Shown: positions 17,571-26,052, counted from the first letter of the stretch. The stretch is DNA of 64,000 nt from an uncultured Chlorobiota bacterium (GCA_900696645.1 CAADGV010000006.1:73237-137236); one strand, 5' to 3'. Numbers and translations are program-made. The notes: a model not told the origin generated them from the sequence alone.

Positions 17571-18413
17571 ATGGCCTGGTTTAGACGATCAAAAGAGAAC
17601 ATAGCACCGGCAACGGCAAAGAAGGAAATGCCGGATGGCATGTGGACGAAATGCGACAAGTGTGATGAAATCATCCACAAAATGGAACTTGAGCAGCACA
17701 TGTACACGTGTCCGAAATGTGACAGACATTTCCGGATTGGCAGCAAGGAGTACTTCAAGATTCTGTTTGATGATGGAACGTTCAAAGAGTACGATCACAA
17801 AATGCGCTCTGTCGATCCGCTGAAGTTCAAGGATACGAAGCGATATCGTGAACGCATTCCGGATGCAATAAAGAAAACAGGATTGTACGACGCAGTTCGG
17901 TGGGGTACAGGGAAGATGAACGAACGCAACGTCGTTATTGCCTGCATGGATTTTGCATTCATCGGTGGAAGTATGGGTTCGGTAGTGGGCGAAAAAATCG
18001 GTCGGGCAATTGACCGCGGTTGGAAAACGAAAACTCCCGTCATTATAGTTTCCTCAAGCGGTGGTGCCCGCATGATGGAAGGCGCGTACTCATTGATGCA
18101 AATGGCGAAAACCAGCGCAAAGCTGGCGCGGCTTGGCGATGCGGGCATTCCCTTCATTTCCATTCTTACCGATCCGACAACCGGCGGCGTGACGGCGAGT
18201 TATTCCATGCTCGGTGACGTGAATCTAGCCGAACCCGGTGCATTGATAGGCTTTGCGGGGCCGCGGGTCATCAAACAAACAATCGGCAAGGATTTGCCGC
18301 CGGGTTTCCAGCGATCAGAGTTCCTGCTTGAACACGGGTTTGTTGACATGATTGTGCATCGGAAGGAAATGAAGGGCACCGTGTCGACATTACTCTCCTT
18401 GATGACGCAATGA
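17571..18413 (+). CDS. accD: acetyl-CoA carboxylase carboxyltransferase subunit beta
   Basis: A 280-residue AccD. The N-terminal zinc ribbon uses Cys28, Cys31, Cys47 and Cys50 (TKCDKC and TCPKC). The crotonase-fold carboxyltransferase domain follows, with the CoA/oxyanion motifs 'SSSGGARMMEG' and 'TDPTTGGVTASYS'. With AccA it moves the carboxyl group from biotin-BCCP to acetyl-CoA, making malonyl-CoA for fatty-acid synthesis. accA, accB and accC are not in the window. It starts at ATG 17571, 14 bp after tsaB, in the same housekeeping run. Confidence 0.95.
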   Translation: MAWFRRSKENIAPATAKKEMPDGMWTKCDKCDEIIHKMELEQHMYTCPKCDRHFRIGSKEYFKILFDDGTFKEYDHKMRSVDPLKFKDTKRYRERIPDAIKKTGLYDAVRWGTGKMNERNVVIACMDFAFIGGSMGSVVGEKIGRAIDRGWKTKTPVIIVSSSGGARMMEGAYSLMQMAKTSAKLARLGDAGIPFISILTDPTTGGVTASYSMLGDVNLAEPGALIGFAGPRVIKQTIGKDLPPGFQRSEFLLEHGFVDMIVHRKEMKGTVSTLLSLMTQ

Positions 18414-18474
18414 ACGCCTCCCGTACCGGCAACAGCATGTCCGGTTTCCATATCCTGTTTTTTCCAAGAACTGT

Positions 18475-19380
18475 ATGATTATTCACCTGCTTGGCGTCCC
18501 CATGGATTTGGGCTCCGGTCGACGCGGCGTCGATATGGGGCCCTCCGCTATTCGCATCGCCGGCCTTGCTGACCGGTTGAAGGAACTCGGCCACAAGATC
18601 ATTGACGACGGCGATATAGATATCAAGATCATGGAGGAACTCCGTATCGGTGATGTTCGGGCGCGCTATCTGAAGGAAATCTCCCGCGCCTCGACAATTC
18701 TCTCCCGCCATGCTGAGGGCATCATGAACAAAGGACACTTTCCGTTGATTTTGGGAGGTGATCACTCTGTTGCTGTCGGCTCGATTTCCGGCGTGGCTGC
18801 ATTCGCCAGAAGGAAAAGAAGGAAACTCGGTATTCTCTGGGTGGATGCACATGGCGATATGAACACGCCGGCAACATCCCCGTCAGGGAATGTCCACGGT
18901 ATGCCATTGGCATGTCTGCTCGGGTACGGCCCCGGTGACTTGAGAAAAGTTGGTGGAGATTTCGACAAAGTGAATCCCGACAACGTTGCGCTTGTCGGTG
19001 TACGCAGTCTTGACGGCGGAGAGCGAAAGTTCATCGAGCAAACAGGGGTTCACGTATTTACCATGTCGGATATCGACCGGCAAGGGATTCATCGTGTCAT
19101 GAAGAAGGCGATTGCAAAAGTCACAAACGGAACAAGTTACGTTCATGTCAGCTTCGATCTCGATGCTGTTGATCCGACAATAGCGCCGGGAGTCGGAACG
19201 CCGGTAAAGGGGGGGCTCGACTACCGTGAAGCTCATCTCATTATGGAATCGTTGTACGAGGCAAAAGCGATGACATCGCTTGAGATCGTGGAAGTCAATC
19301 CAATACTCGATGAGCAAAACACTTCGGCTGAATTTGCGGTTGAGATAATCCAGTCTGCATTCGGAAAGAGGATATTGTAG
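18475..19380 (+). CDS. rocF: arginase (arginase/agmatinase family)
   Basis: A 301-residue ureohydrolase. The manganese-binding motifs are all present: 'GGDHS' (His97), 'DAHGD' (124-128) and 'SFDLDAVDP' (Asp228, Asp230). The N-terminal 'GVDMGPSAIR' and the loop 'SPSGNVHGMPLA' favour arginase over agmatinase. The enzyme hydrolyses L-arginine to ornithine and urea. It lies 61 bp after accD and 11 bp before panC. No urease or ornithine-pathway genes are visible, so whether it works in arginine catabolism, polyamine supply or nitrogen balance cannot be told from here. The start ATG at 18475 is the only reasonable one. Confidence 0.9.
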   Translation: MIIHLLGVPMDLGSGRRGVDMGPSAIRIAGLADRLKELGHKIIDDGDIDIKIMEELRIGDVRARYLKEISRASTILSRHAEGIMNKGHFPLILGGDHSVAVGSISGVAAFARRKRRKLGILWVDAHGDMNTPATSPSGNVHGMPLACLLGYGPGDLRKVGGDFDKVNPDNVALVGVRSLDGGERKFIEQTGVHVFTMSDIDRQGIHRVMKKAIAKVTNGTSYVHVSFDLDAVDPTIAPGVGTPVKGGLDYREAHLIMESLYEAKAMTSLEIVEVNPILDEQNTSAEFAVEIIQSAFGKRIL

Positions 19381-19391
19381 AAAGTCCCCCA

Positions 19392-20240
19392 ATGGTAATT
19401 AGAGATATTCGTGAAATGCGGCAGACGGCCGAGCGATTGCGCCTCACGGGAAAACGTATCAGCGTCGTACCCACCATGGGCTATTTGCACGAAGGGCATC
19501 TCTCGCTGATTCGTATAGCGAAGAAAAAATCCGACGTTACCATCACAACACTGTTTGTTAATCCTACGCAGTTTGGCCCGAACGAAGATTTCTCGCACTA
19601 CCCCCGCTCCTTTGAACGGGATCTTTCTCTTGCCCACTCGGCGGGCACCGACTACCTGTTTGCCCCTGAAGCATCACAGATGTATCCGACCGGATACTCA
19701 ACGTATGTCAACGTGGAAGGAGTCGCGGACGTACTCGAAGGAAAGTCACGGCCGGGACATTTCCGCGGCGTTGCGACGGTAGTGACGAAGTTGCTGAACC
19801 TGACCAAACCCCACGTTGCAGTGTTTGGCCAGAAGGATGCACAGCAAGTGGCTGTAATCCGGAGATTGGTGAGGGACTTGAATATTGATGTTGAAGTACT
19901 GGTCGTGCCTATTGTGCGTGAGCCTGACGGACTGGCGATGAGTTCCCGCAACACATATCTCAATGCTGAACAGCGTCGTCAGGCAACAGTGTTGTATCAA
20001 GCTCTTGTGCTGGCTGAGCAACGCATCAAGCAGGGCGTTCGTGAGTGTAGCAAGATTATTGATGAGATGAAAAGTCTCATAACTGCCAACTCGTCCGGCC
20101 AAATCGATTACATTTCGATAGCGGACAACAATTCTCTTCAAGAGTTGGCTGCTCTTCAGTTGCGGCAATCCGTGCTGGTCTCGCTGGCGGTGAAGTTTGG
20201 GACAACGAGGTTAATCGACAATATAGTACTTCTTGTGTAG
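19392..20240 (+). CDS. panC: pantothenate synthetase
   Basis: A 282-residue PanC of normal length. The nucleotidyltransferase HIGH-like motif is 'MGYLHEGHLSL' (29-39). The 'FVNPTQFGPNEDFSHYPR' pantoate-binding segment and the KMSKS-like 'AMSSRNTYL' are also present. It condenses pantoate with beta-alanine using ATP, making pantothenate for coenzyme A. This fits broadly with the neighbouring acyl-CoA gene accD, but no other pan gene is nearby. The start ATG 19392 is 11 bp after the arginase stop, and the stop is five bases before the next gene. Confidence 0.95.
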   Translation: MVIRDIREMRQTAERLRLTGKRISVVPTMGYLHEGHLSLIRIAKKKSDVTITTLFVNPTQFGPNEDFSHYPRSFERDLSLAHSAGTDYLFAPEASQMYPTGYSTYVNVEGVADVLEGKSRPGHFRGVATVVTKLLNLTKPHVAVFGQKDAQQVAVIRRLVRDLNIDVEVLVVPIVREPDGLAMSSRNTYLNAEQRRQATVLYQALVLAEQRIKQGVRECSKIIDEMKSLITANSSGQIDYISIADNNSLQELAALQLRQSVLVSLAVKFGTTRLIDNIVLLV

Positions 20241-20245
20241 GTGAT

Positions 20246-21001
20246 ATGAAACGGCCTCTTGCAGTCATCATCATGGCGGCGGGGAAGGGAACCCGCATGA
20301 ACAATCCCGACATGGCGAAAGTCATGTTTTTGATCAACGGCAAGCCGATGGTCGAGCATGTTGTGGAACTTGCCCTCAAACTCGAAGCACAGCGGGTGGT
20401 AGTGATTGTCGGATGGCAGAAAGACTCGGTTATCAATCATCTCAAGAAGTACACAAACCGGAATGTTGAATGCGTTGAACAGAATCCGCAATGTGGGACG
20501 GGGCACGCCGTTATGCAAGCGGAGGGTGCCTTTCGCAAATTCGACGGGGATGTGCTTGTGCTTTCCGGCGATGTTCCGATGCTGACCTACGAAACCGCGG
20601 CATCGTTGATCGAACTCCATCATTCGACAGCCGCCCGCGCAACGGTACTCACTGCAGTACTTGATGACGCAACCGGATACGGACGAATTCTCCGCAACAC
20701 GGACGGAAGCGTGTTAGGTATAGTCGAGCACAAGGATGCAACGCCCGAACAGCTTGAAATTCGCGAGATAAATTCCGGCATCTACGTCTTTGACGCAACG
20801 TTGTTGTTCGAAAGTTTGAAACACATCACCCCGACAAACGCCCAAAAAGAGTACTACTTGACGGATGTGTTCCACTACTTCTGGCTTCATCAATACAAAG
20901 TCAGCGCTAGCGTGGCAGGAAATCCATTGGAGATCCAAGGCATTAACACAGTTGACCAACTCGAAGCGGCAAGGGAACTTATGCAGAAGTCCGGCAGTTG
21001 A
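20246..21001 (+). CDS. GlmU-like sugar nucleotidyltransferase lacking the acetyltransferase domain
   Basis: A 251-residue Rossmann-type NTP transferase. 'AAGKGTRM' (11-18) is the nucleotide-binding signature, and 'CGTGHAVMQAEG' (83-94), 'LSGDVPML' and 'EINSGIYVFD' match the uridylyltransferase half of GlmU. The C-terminal left-handed beta-helix of bifunctional GlmU is absent, so this is a single-domain UDP-GlcNAc pyrophosphorylase-like enzyme or a paralogue with another sugar substrate. It probably supplies nucleotide sugars for the cell envelope. It starts five bases after panC. The next gene is separated by 68 bp and has its own strong ribosome binding site. Confidence 0.85.
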   Translation: MKRPLAVIIMAAGKGTRMNNPDMAKVMFLINGKPMVEHVVELALKLEAQRVVVIVGWQKDSVINHLKKYTNRNVECVEQNPQCGTGHAVMQAEGAFRKFDGDVLVLSGDVPMLTYETAASLIELHHSTAARATVLTAVLDDATGYGRILRNTDGSVLGIVEHKDATPEQLEIREINSGIYVFDATLLFESLKHITPTNAQKEYYLTDVFHYFWLHQYKVSASVAGNPLEIQGINTVDQLEAARELMQKSGS

Positions 21002-21069
21002 CAATCATAGGTGTTTTTGGTATCATTTCATTAGAAAAAGCGTGTGCTGAAAGGTCAAAGGAGAACATC

Positions 21070-21576
21070 ATGAAGAAACTGGCTTTGTTATTCACTCTGG
21101 TTACCGTTGGATTCGGGATTGCATCGGCGCAGCTCAAGTCTCAGGCTGCCCAAGAGACGCAAGTATCGATTACGCGTCTCGGTGGTGATTCATCGCCTCT
21201 GTCGTACCTATTCGGATGGTTCGATCCCGACAAGTTCACGATGCGTCACTCTTTCGATATGTCATTCATGACGGCCGGCGGACACGGACTCTCTCTCGGT
21301 ACATATACCAACACGATGATGTATCAGTTCGACGACAATCTGAATGCCCGCGCCGATATTGCGTTCAGCTTCTCGCCGTACAGCTCGTTCTCGACTTTTG
21401 ACAAGAAGGATCTCAGCCAGGTGTATTTGAAGAACGCCGAGGTCAACTACAAACCGTGGGATAATACAAAGATCTCGCTTTCGTTCAGACAGATGCCATA
21501 CGGAACAGGCTACTACTATTCACCGTTTTACAGTCCGTACTATTACAACCCATTCTACCGAGAAGCAGGATTCTGA
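21070..21576 (+). CDS. exported hypothetical protein
   Basis: Predicted 168 residues. ATG 21070 is set by AAAGGAG at 21058-21063 and yields a signal peptide cut after 'IASA'. The mature part has alternating strands ('MRHSFDMSFMTAGGHG', 'ARADIAFSFSPYSSF', 'TKISLSFRQMPYG'), as in a small outer-membrane barrel. It ends in a Tyr/Pro-rich tail 'YYYSPFYSPYYYNPFY'. It is not a family I recognise by name. A rho-independent terminator follows directly, so the gene closes the run from porX onward. Confidence 0.75.
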   Translation: MKKLALLFTLVTVGFGIASAQLKSQAAQETQVSITRLGGDSSPLSYLFGWFDPDKFTMRHSFDMSFMTAGGHGLSLGTYTNTMMYQFDDNLNARADIAFSFSPYSSFSTFDKKDLSQVYLKNAEVNYKPWDNTKISLSFRQMPYGTGYYYSPFYSPYYYNPFYREAGF

Positions 21577-21621
21577 CAAAAGGACTTTCAAGCTGTTGTG
21601 AATTGCTGCGGTTTTCAGCAG

Positions 21622-21674
21622 AGCCGGACTGTTCTTGCGGTCAGTGCAAGAAGAGGGTCGGTTTTCGTATTTTT
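21622..21674 (+). terminator. rho-independent terminator
   Basis: A long imperfect stem pairs GCCGGACTGTTCTTGC with GCAAGAAGAGGGTCGGT around a short GGTCAGT loop, followed by TTTTCGTATTTTT. It sits 45 bp behind the exported hypothetical gene. Its position also argues that the next gene starts downstream of it. Confidence 0.65.
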
Positions 21675-21703
21675 GCGCCTACATCACCGGATCGAAACAC
21701 ACT

Positions 21704-22171
21704 TTGAGTTTGCAGACTTTCCTCTCAAGCACAAAAAGGGTTCGTAGAACCGCGGTTACCACTCTGATTATAGTGCTGGTAATTGTTGTTGGCTTCCTCG
21801 GCTACTCATTTGTCTCCCGCAATTTCATTGAACCTCCTGTTGATGCCACAAAGGGTGATGTTCTGCCCGGGCAGGTCATCCAGATTGATTTACTCAACGG
21901 TTGCGGTGAACGCGGGGCGGCCTCCAAGTTCACTAACTACCTTCGTGCCCGCGGGTATGATGTGGTGGAGATGAAGAACTACAAAACGTTCGATGTGAAG
22001 GAGTCGCTTATCATCGACCGGAGCGGCAATGTCGAGGTAGCGAGAAAGGTAGCGTACGCGCTCGGCGTTAACGAGAAGAACATTATTCAACAAATCAACC
22101 ATGACTATTTTGTCGATGTTTCTGTTGTCGTCGGCAAAGATTTTGCACTCTTGAAACCCTATACCCGCTAA
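21704..22171 (+). CDS. membrane-anchored LytR_C domain protein
   Basis: The frame is open from TTG 21635, but the first part falls inside a terminator stem, so I use TTG 21704 (155 residues); TTG 21710 is equally possible. There is a short basic N-terminus, one membrane helix (TLIIVLVIVVGFLGYSFV), and a periplasmic LytR_C domain (VIQIDLLNGCGERGAAS to DVSVVVGKDF). This is the domain appended to LytR-CpsA-Psr cell-wall enzymes, but here it stands alone without the catalytic part. Stand-alone LytR_C proteins are common just upstream of rsfS, which is also the case here (20-bp gap). Function unknown. Confidence 0.75.
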   Translation: MSLQTFLSSTKRVRRTAVTTLIIVLVIVVGFLGYSFVSRNFIEPPVDATKGDVLPGQVIQIDLLNGCGERGAASKFTNYLRARGYDVVEMKNYKTFDVKESLIIDRSGNVEVARKVAYALGVNEKNIIQQINHDYFVDVSVVVGKDFALLKPYTR

Positions 22172-22191
22172 TCATACCAGGAGAAGATGCG

Positions 22192-22641
22192 TTGAAATCA
22201 TCCGCATTAGCAAATGCAATTGCGAAACTCGCGCTCACAAAAAAGGCTCACGATGTCGTGATCATGGATTTGCGTCCGTTAACATCGATGACGGATTTCT
22301 TTGTTGTCTGTTCCGCCGATTCCGACATTCAGGTCAAGGCGATTACCGATGCTGTTCTTGATGGTACGGAGACAAAAGGAATCGGCCCGTGGCACAAGGA
22401 GACGAGGAGTCATAGTTGGATGCTGCTGGATTTCTCGGATGTTGTTCTTCACATCTTCCACAAGACTGCGCGGAGTTTTTACAATCTTGAGAAATTGTGG
22501 GGCGATGCAAAGATGAAACGCATCAGCGATGAAAAACCTGTTACTGCAACGCGAACACGGAAGACAGCATCTACCAGGAAACCGTCGTCACGCAGAAAAT
22601 CTGCCTCAGGAAAGGCCCCCCGAAAGAAAGCTGCTCAATGA
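22192..22641 (+). CDS. rsfS: ribosomal silencing factor RsfS with basic C-terminal tail
   Basis: A 149-residue Iojap/DUF143 protein. RsfS binds L14 on the 50S subunit and blocks subunit joining when nutrients are scarce. Family motifs 'MTDFFVVCSADSDIQVKAI' and 'WMLLDFSDVVLHIFH' are present, and the Tyr-Asn-Leu-Glu-Lys-Leu-Trp ending of the core is at about residue 105. The start is TTG 22192, chosen because AGGAG lies eight bases upstream. After the core there is a tail of about 40 residues made almost only of Lys, Arg, Ser, Thr and Ala, longer than usual for this family. The stop overlaps argS by four bases. Confidence 0.92.
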   Translation: MKSSALANAIAKLALTKKAHDVVIMDLRPLTSMTDFFVVCSADSDIQVKAITDAVLDGTETKGIGPWHKETRSHSWMLLDFSDVVLHIFHKTARSFYNLEKLWGDAKMKRISDEKPVTATRTRKTASTRKPSSRRKSASGKAPRKKAAQ

Positions 22642-24269
22642 AAGAATATCTGCAAGAAAGAATCGCTTCATCACTCCAATCGCTCGGAATTACTTCAGAT
22701 ATGCCTGTCACGCTTGAAAAGCCCCGCCAAGCCGCCCACGGCGATCTGACAACAAATATTGCCATGATGCTGGCCAAAGGTCAGAAGAAGAACCCGCGCC
22801 AGTTCGCTGCGGACATAGTCGGCAGGTTGCAGATTGATGCTTCACTGGTTTCACGAATTGAGATTGCCGGACCGGGCTTCATCAACTTTACGTTCACTGA
22901 AAAATTCTACCGGCAAGAACTCTCCCGCCTGCTGGCTCACGAACAAATGTTTGGCCGGTCCGATGTTGGAAAAGGAAAGAAGACGCAAGTCGAATTCGTC
23001 AGCGCAAATCCTACCGGCCCCCTTACCGTGGGCCACGGACGCGGTGCGGTGTACGGCGATACGGTATCCAACCTGCTTGAGTGGACGGGACACGACGTAA
23101 CGCGTGAGTACTACTTTAATAACGCAGGCAGACAAATGCGCGTGTTGGGCGATTCGGTTCGGTTGCGGTATCTGCAAGCGGTCGGCGAGCAGGTAGAATT
23201 CCCCGAAGACTACTATCAGGGTGAGTACATCAAGGATATCGCTTCACATTTGAAGGATGAATTTGGAGATGGGCTGAAGAACGAACCCGCCGAAGGTAAG
23301 TTCAAAGCACAAGCCGAGAAAGAAATCTTTGATGACATCAAGAAAACTCTGAAGTCGCTCGGCATTGTGCACAAGACGTTCTTCAATGAAAACTCACTCT
23401 ATGAAGATGGCAAAATCAAGGAGGTGTTGGAGGAGTTCAAGAAGAAAGGTCTCTCGTATGAAAGCGAAGGAGCCGTATGGCTGAAAATGAGCGCGTTGGG
23501 CGGAGAGAAGGACAAGGTAATTGTGAAGAACACAGGCGAGCCGACGTACAGGCTTCCGGATATTGCATACCACGTCGACAAATTCCGGAGGGGATTTGAT
23601 CTCATCGTTGACATCTTCGGCTCAGATCATATTGCAACATATCCCGACGTGCTCGCGGGAGTGAAGGCACTCGGTTACGACGAGGCGAAAGTGAAAGTAC
23701 TGATTCACCAGTTCGTGACGATCATGCAGGGAACAGAAGTGGTGAAGATGTCCACCCGCAAAGCCAATTACATCACGCTCGACGATCTGATTGCCGAAGT
23801 CGGTGCGGATGTTGTTCGCTATTTCTTCTTGATGCGGAGCATGACAAGCCACCTGAACTTTGACCTCGTGCTTGCGAAGCAACAATCGGATGAAAATCCG
23901 GTATTCTATCTCCAGTATGCGCATGCACGCATTTGCAGCATCATGCGAAAAGCGGAAGAAGAGGGGCAGAAGGCAGGCTCAACGCCGAATCTGGAATTGC
24001 TGAAAGAGCCCGATGAGTTCGATCTCATCAAGATGTTGTTGGAGTTCCCCGAAACCGTTCAGTATTGTGCCGAGACATTTGAGATTCACCGTTTGGCCGA
24101 GTACCTGCAGGATGTCGCGACGGCATTTCACAAGTTCTACCACAACTGCCGGGTATTGAGTGAAGATGCAGAACTCACCCAAGCCCGGCTTGCCCTATGC
24201 AACGCGACGAAAGCGGTTCTGCGCAACGGGCTTGCCGTGCTGGGGATATCGGCGCCGGAGAAGATGTAG
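22638..24269 (+). CDS. argS: arginyl-tRNA synthetase
   Basis: A 543-residue class I synthetase. The N-terminal Arg_tRNA_synt_N domain (1-90) is followed by the catalytic core with 'SANPTGPLTVGHGRG' (122-136, HIGH-like) and 'KMSTRKANYITLDDL' (KMSK-like). The helical DALR anticodon domain ends the protein, with 'NCRVLSEDAELTQARLALC'. It charges tRNA-Arg. It is translationally coupled to rsfS by an ATGA overlap, and its end closes the operon that begins with the LytR_C gene. The length and all motifs are normal. Confidence 0.96.
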   Translation: MKEYLQERIASSLQSLGITSDMPVTLEKPRQAAHGDLTTNIAMMLAKGQKKNPRQFAADIVGRLQIDASLVSRIEIAGPGFINFTFTEKFYRQELSRLLAHEQMFGRSDVGKGKKTQVEFVSANPTGPLTVGHGRGAVYGDTVSNLLEWTGHDVTREYYFNNAGRQMRVLGDSVRLRYLQAVGEQVEFPEDYYQGEYIKDIASHLKDEFGDGLKNEPAEGKFKAQAEKEIFDDIKKTLKSLGIVHKTFFNENSLYEDGKIKEVLEEFKKKGLSYESEGAVWLKMSALGGEKDKVIVKNTGEPTYRLPDIAYHVDKFRRGFDLIVDIFGSDHIATYPDVLAGVKALGYDEAKVKVLIHQFVTIMQGTEVVKMSTRKANYITLDDLIAEVGADVVRYFFLMRSMTSHLNFDLVLAKQQSDENPVFYLQYAHARICSIMRKAEEEGQKAGSTPNLELLKEPDEFDLIKMLLEFPETVQYCAETFEIHRLAEYLQDVATAFHKFYHNCRVLSEDAELTQARLALCNATKAVLRNGLAVLGISAPEKM

Positions 24270-24281
24270 CCGGGAAAGTTA

Positions 24282-24310
24282 TTGACTCTTAGACTATTAA
24301 GTACGATACT
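24282..24310 (+). promoter_or_regulatory. promoter for the 24319 cassette; near-leaderless
   Basis: -35 TTGACT (24282-24287), 17-nt spacer, -10 GATACT (24305-24310). The ATG at 24319 follows the -10 by only eight bases, so the transcript would have almost no leader and no Shine-Dalgarno. Confidence 0.6.
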
Positions 24311-24318
24311 GTATCAGA

Positions 24319-24552
24319 ATGCACTTCGAAGTTCTTGGCGAGATCACGCGGGTTGAAGTGATAGCGGTAGGTCGGAGCATTCGCCTCCTTCCTCTTCTAC
24401 GCAAACGGTATGGCAGCGGGCGCTGGAGAAAGCTGAAGGGTCACGCCACTGTTCGCTTGGCTGACGGCTCAGTTCGTGTTGCTGAGGTTCATTGGTTTGA
24501 AGCGCACGGCATCGGTAAGAGAAAAATGAGAATCAAGAGGTTTTTGGACTGA
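24319..24552 (+). CDS. conserved small hypothetical protein
   Basis: A 77-residue basic protein. It has a compact pattern of strands (VLGEITRVEVIAVG), an Arg-rich block (LPLLRKRYGSGRWRKLKG), and a beta-hairpin (ATVRLADGSVRVAEVHWFEAHG) ending in KRKMRIKRFLD. I do not recognise a named family. It is the first gene of a three-gene cassette: the next starts five bases after its stop, and the third (a broken DUF2283 gene) follows by two bases. Such small cassettes often behave as accessory or toxin-antitoxin-like units, but nothing here proves that. A promoter placed eight bases before the ATG supports expression. Confidence 0.65.
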   Translation: MHFEVLGEITRVEVIAVGRSIRLLPLLRKRYGSGRWRKLKGHATVRLADGSVRVAEVHWFEAHGIGKRKMRIKRFLD

Positions 24553-24556
24553 GAAT

Positions 24557-24859
24557 ATGGCTAAACGAAAAGGCTCCCCGCAATTCGCAATCTGCATACA
24601 TTCGGATGATCCGGATCTGCTAACGCCACGAATGATCTATAAGATCATTCCGGATGAGCAAGCAGCACAATCAGATTATTTACGTGTGGTGGATAACGAA
24701 GGCGCGGATTACCTGTACCCTGCGACATACTTTGCGATCGCTTCATTCCCGGAGCCAGTAGAAAAGGCTCTCTCGAAACTTGCTCCGCTTGGTTCTCCAC
24801 TTCGCGGTCGCCGACTGCGGTCAGAGTCCAAGCTCAAGAAGACAAGGATTAGAACGTAA
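24557..24859 (+). CDS. conserved small hypothetical protein
   Basis: A 100-residue protein, second in the small cassette. The core runs 'FAICIHSDDPDLLTPRMIY' then 'DYLRVVDNEGADYLYPATYF', and the C-terminal 30 residues are strongly basic (GRRLRSESKLKKTRIRT). The mix of an acidic folded core and a basic tail suggests nucleic-acid or partner binding, but I assign no function. Both neighbours lie within five bases, so the three genes are one transcript. Confidence 0.62.
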   Translation: MAKRKGSPQFAICIHSDDPDLLTPRMIYKIIPDEQAAQSDYLRVVDNEGADYLYPATYFAIASFPEPVEKALSKLAPLGSPLRGRRLRSESKLKKTRIRT

Positions 24860-24860
24860 G

Positions 24861-25092
24861 ATGAGTGCTGTGATGAAATTCAACTACTATCCTGAAACTG
24901 ACTCGCTTTACATTGACCTTTCAGAAAAAGCAAAGTGTCGATTCAAAGGAAGTTGCTGAAGATGTCGTCGTTGATTTTGATGAGAACGGCGCAATCGTTG
25001 GAATCGACTTTGACCACGCAAGCAAGATTGTCAATCTAGAACGAATAGAATCTGCGTCATTGCCGATTAGCTCCTTCTCGATCGCCCCGTAG
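24861..25092 (+). pseudogene. DUF2283 protein gene broken by a one-base frameshift
   Basis: From ATG 24861 the frame reads MKFNYYPETDSLYIDLSEKA and then runs to an early TGA. Moving one base at the AAA run at 24932-24934 restores a typical DUF2283 ending: SVDSKEVAEDVVVDFDENG, then GIDFDHASKIVNLERIE, and a stop at 25090-25092. The intact product would be about 76 residues. A single extra A explains the break, so this is either a true recent pseudogene or a sequencing error in a homopolymer. DUF2283 proteins are small and uncharacterised. It is the third member of the cassette that starts at 24319. Confidence 0.8.
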
Positions 25093-25131
25093 ATAAGCAC
25101 TCTTCATTTGCAGAGTTGTTCAACTACTTGT

Positions 25132-26052
25132 CTATCCCGCCCTTCGATACAGCTTCTCATCAGCAAACAAGCCATTGTCCACCACTGCATTGACGTTGTC
25201 AAGCAGATAGGGGAATGCCAGCGCGGTCGCTTGCGGCACAAGCACCGGCTTTCCTTCGCGCAACATGGCCATCATTTGCAGCGCGTTGGCGATCGCCTTG
25301 CCGCCAGTTGTATTGTTGAAGATGATGTTGATATTCTCGCATTTCTCCTCAAGCGCCGCTAACCTGCGCTTTAACTCACGCAACTCCTTCGCGTTGTACA
25401 GATAGTCGTAACGTGTGTCCATCCCGTTTACGAGCCATCCTTTTTCATTTCTGCCATGAAGCCGAACGTACGCGGTTGTTCCTGCAACTTCCGTTACAAA
25501 CGGCATATACCGGTTGATGCGGGGCAGGTCGGCGTTTACAATGCCGAGTTGGTTATCGCGGAGGAAACTCCTGAGGAAATGCACATCATTCCACGATTCA
25601 TTTCTGAACTCGACAAAGAGCGGAAAGCCTCTGAACGTTCCGCTCAGTTTTTCCAAGTGGTACCGGTTTGCGCTTGTATTAGTGAACGAATAAGGCAGCT
25701 GCACAAGTACGGCACCTAATTTGTCGTTCTTCTGGAACTCCTGCAAAAGTCCCCGCAGACGCGTCGCCCGCTCAGGCTTGATTTCCTTGCCGTGAACGAA
25801 CGATTTGTGCAGCTTCACATTGAACCGGAATCGCTTGTTTTCGGCCACCGCCGCAATCCACTGCAGCGCATCAGTCACTCCCAACGAATCATCCCAGAAC
25901 GTTGAGCGAACCTCGACCGAATCGAAGTACCGGGCGTAGAAGCGAAGTCGGGCATCGGAATCCTCCATCGGCGCACTGTACAGACATTGATTGAAGCACT
26001 CGTGTTCCCACCCGCCGATGCCGATCGAGTACTGAACAGGTTTCTTGTTCAT
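25132..26052 (-). CDS. DUF72 (YecE-like) TIM-barrel protein
   Basis: Predicted 306 residues. ATG 26052 is chosen because GGAGG stands six bases upstream; an in-frame extension to 26124 would run through the promoter. Family features are 'IGIGGWEHECFNQCLYS' at the N-terminus, 'FNVKLHKSFVHG', 'LVQLPYSFTNT', 'FPLFVEFRNESW' and 'AYVRLHGRNE'. DUF72 proteins adopt a TIM barrel resembling sugar isomerases/endonuclease IV, but no activity is established. A second, more distant DUF72 gene lies at 32104-33105, so the two flank the restriction island. Upstream it shares a 240-bp region with a divergent S24-type repressor gene, which may control it. Confidence 0.85.
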   Translation of the reverse strand: MNKKPVQYSIGIGGWEHECFNQCLYSAPMEDSDARLRFYARYFDSVEVRSTFWDDSLGVTDALQWIAAVAENKRFRFNVKLHKSFVHGKEIKPERATRLRGLLQEFQKNDKLGAVLVQLPYSFTNTSANRYHLEKLSGTFRGFPLFVEFRNESWNDVHFLRSFLRDNQLGIVNADLPRINRYMPFVTEVAGTTAYVRLHGRNEKGWLVNGMDTRYDYLYNAKELRELKRRLAALEEKCENINIIFNNTTGGKAIANALQMMAMLREGKPVLVPQATALAFPYLLDNVNAVVDNGLFADEKLYRRAG

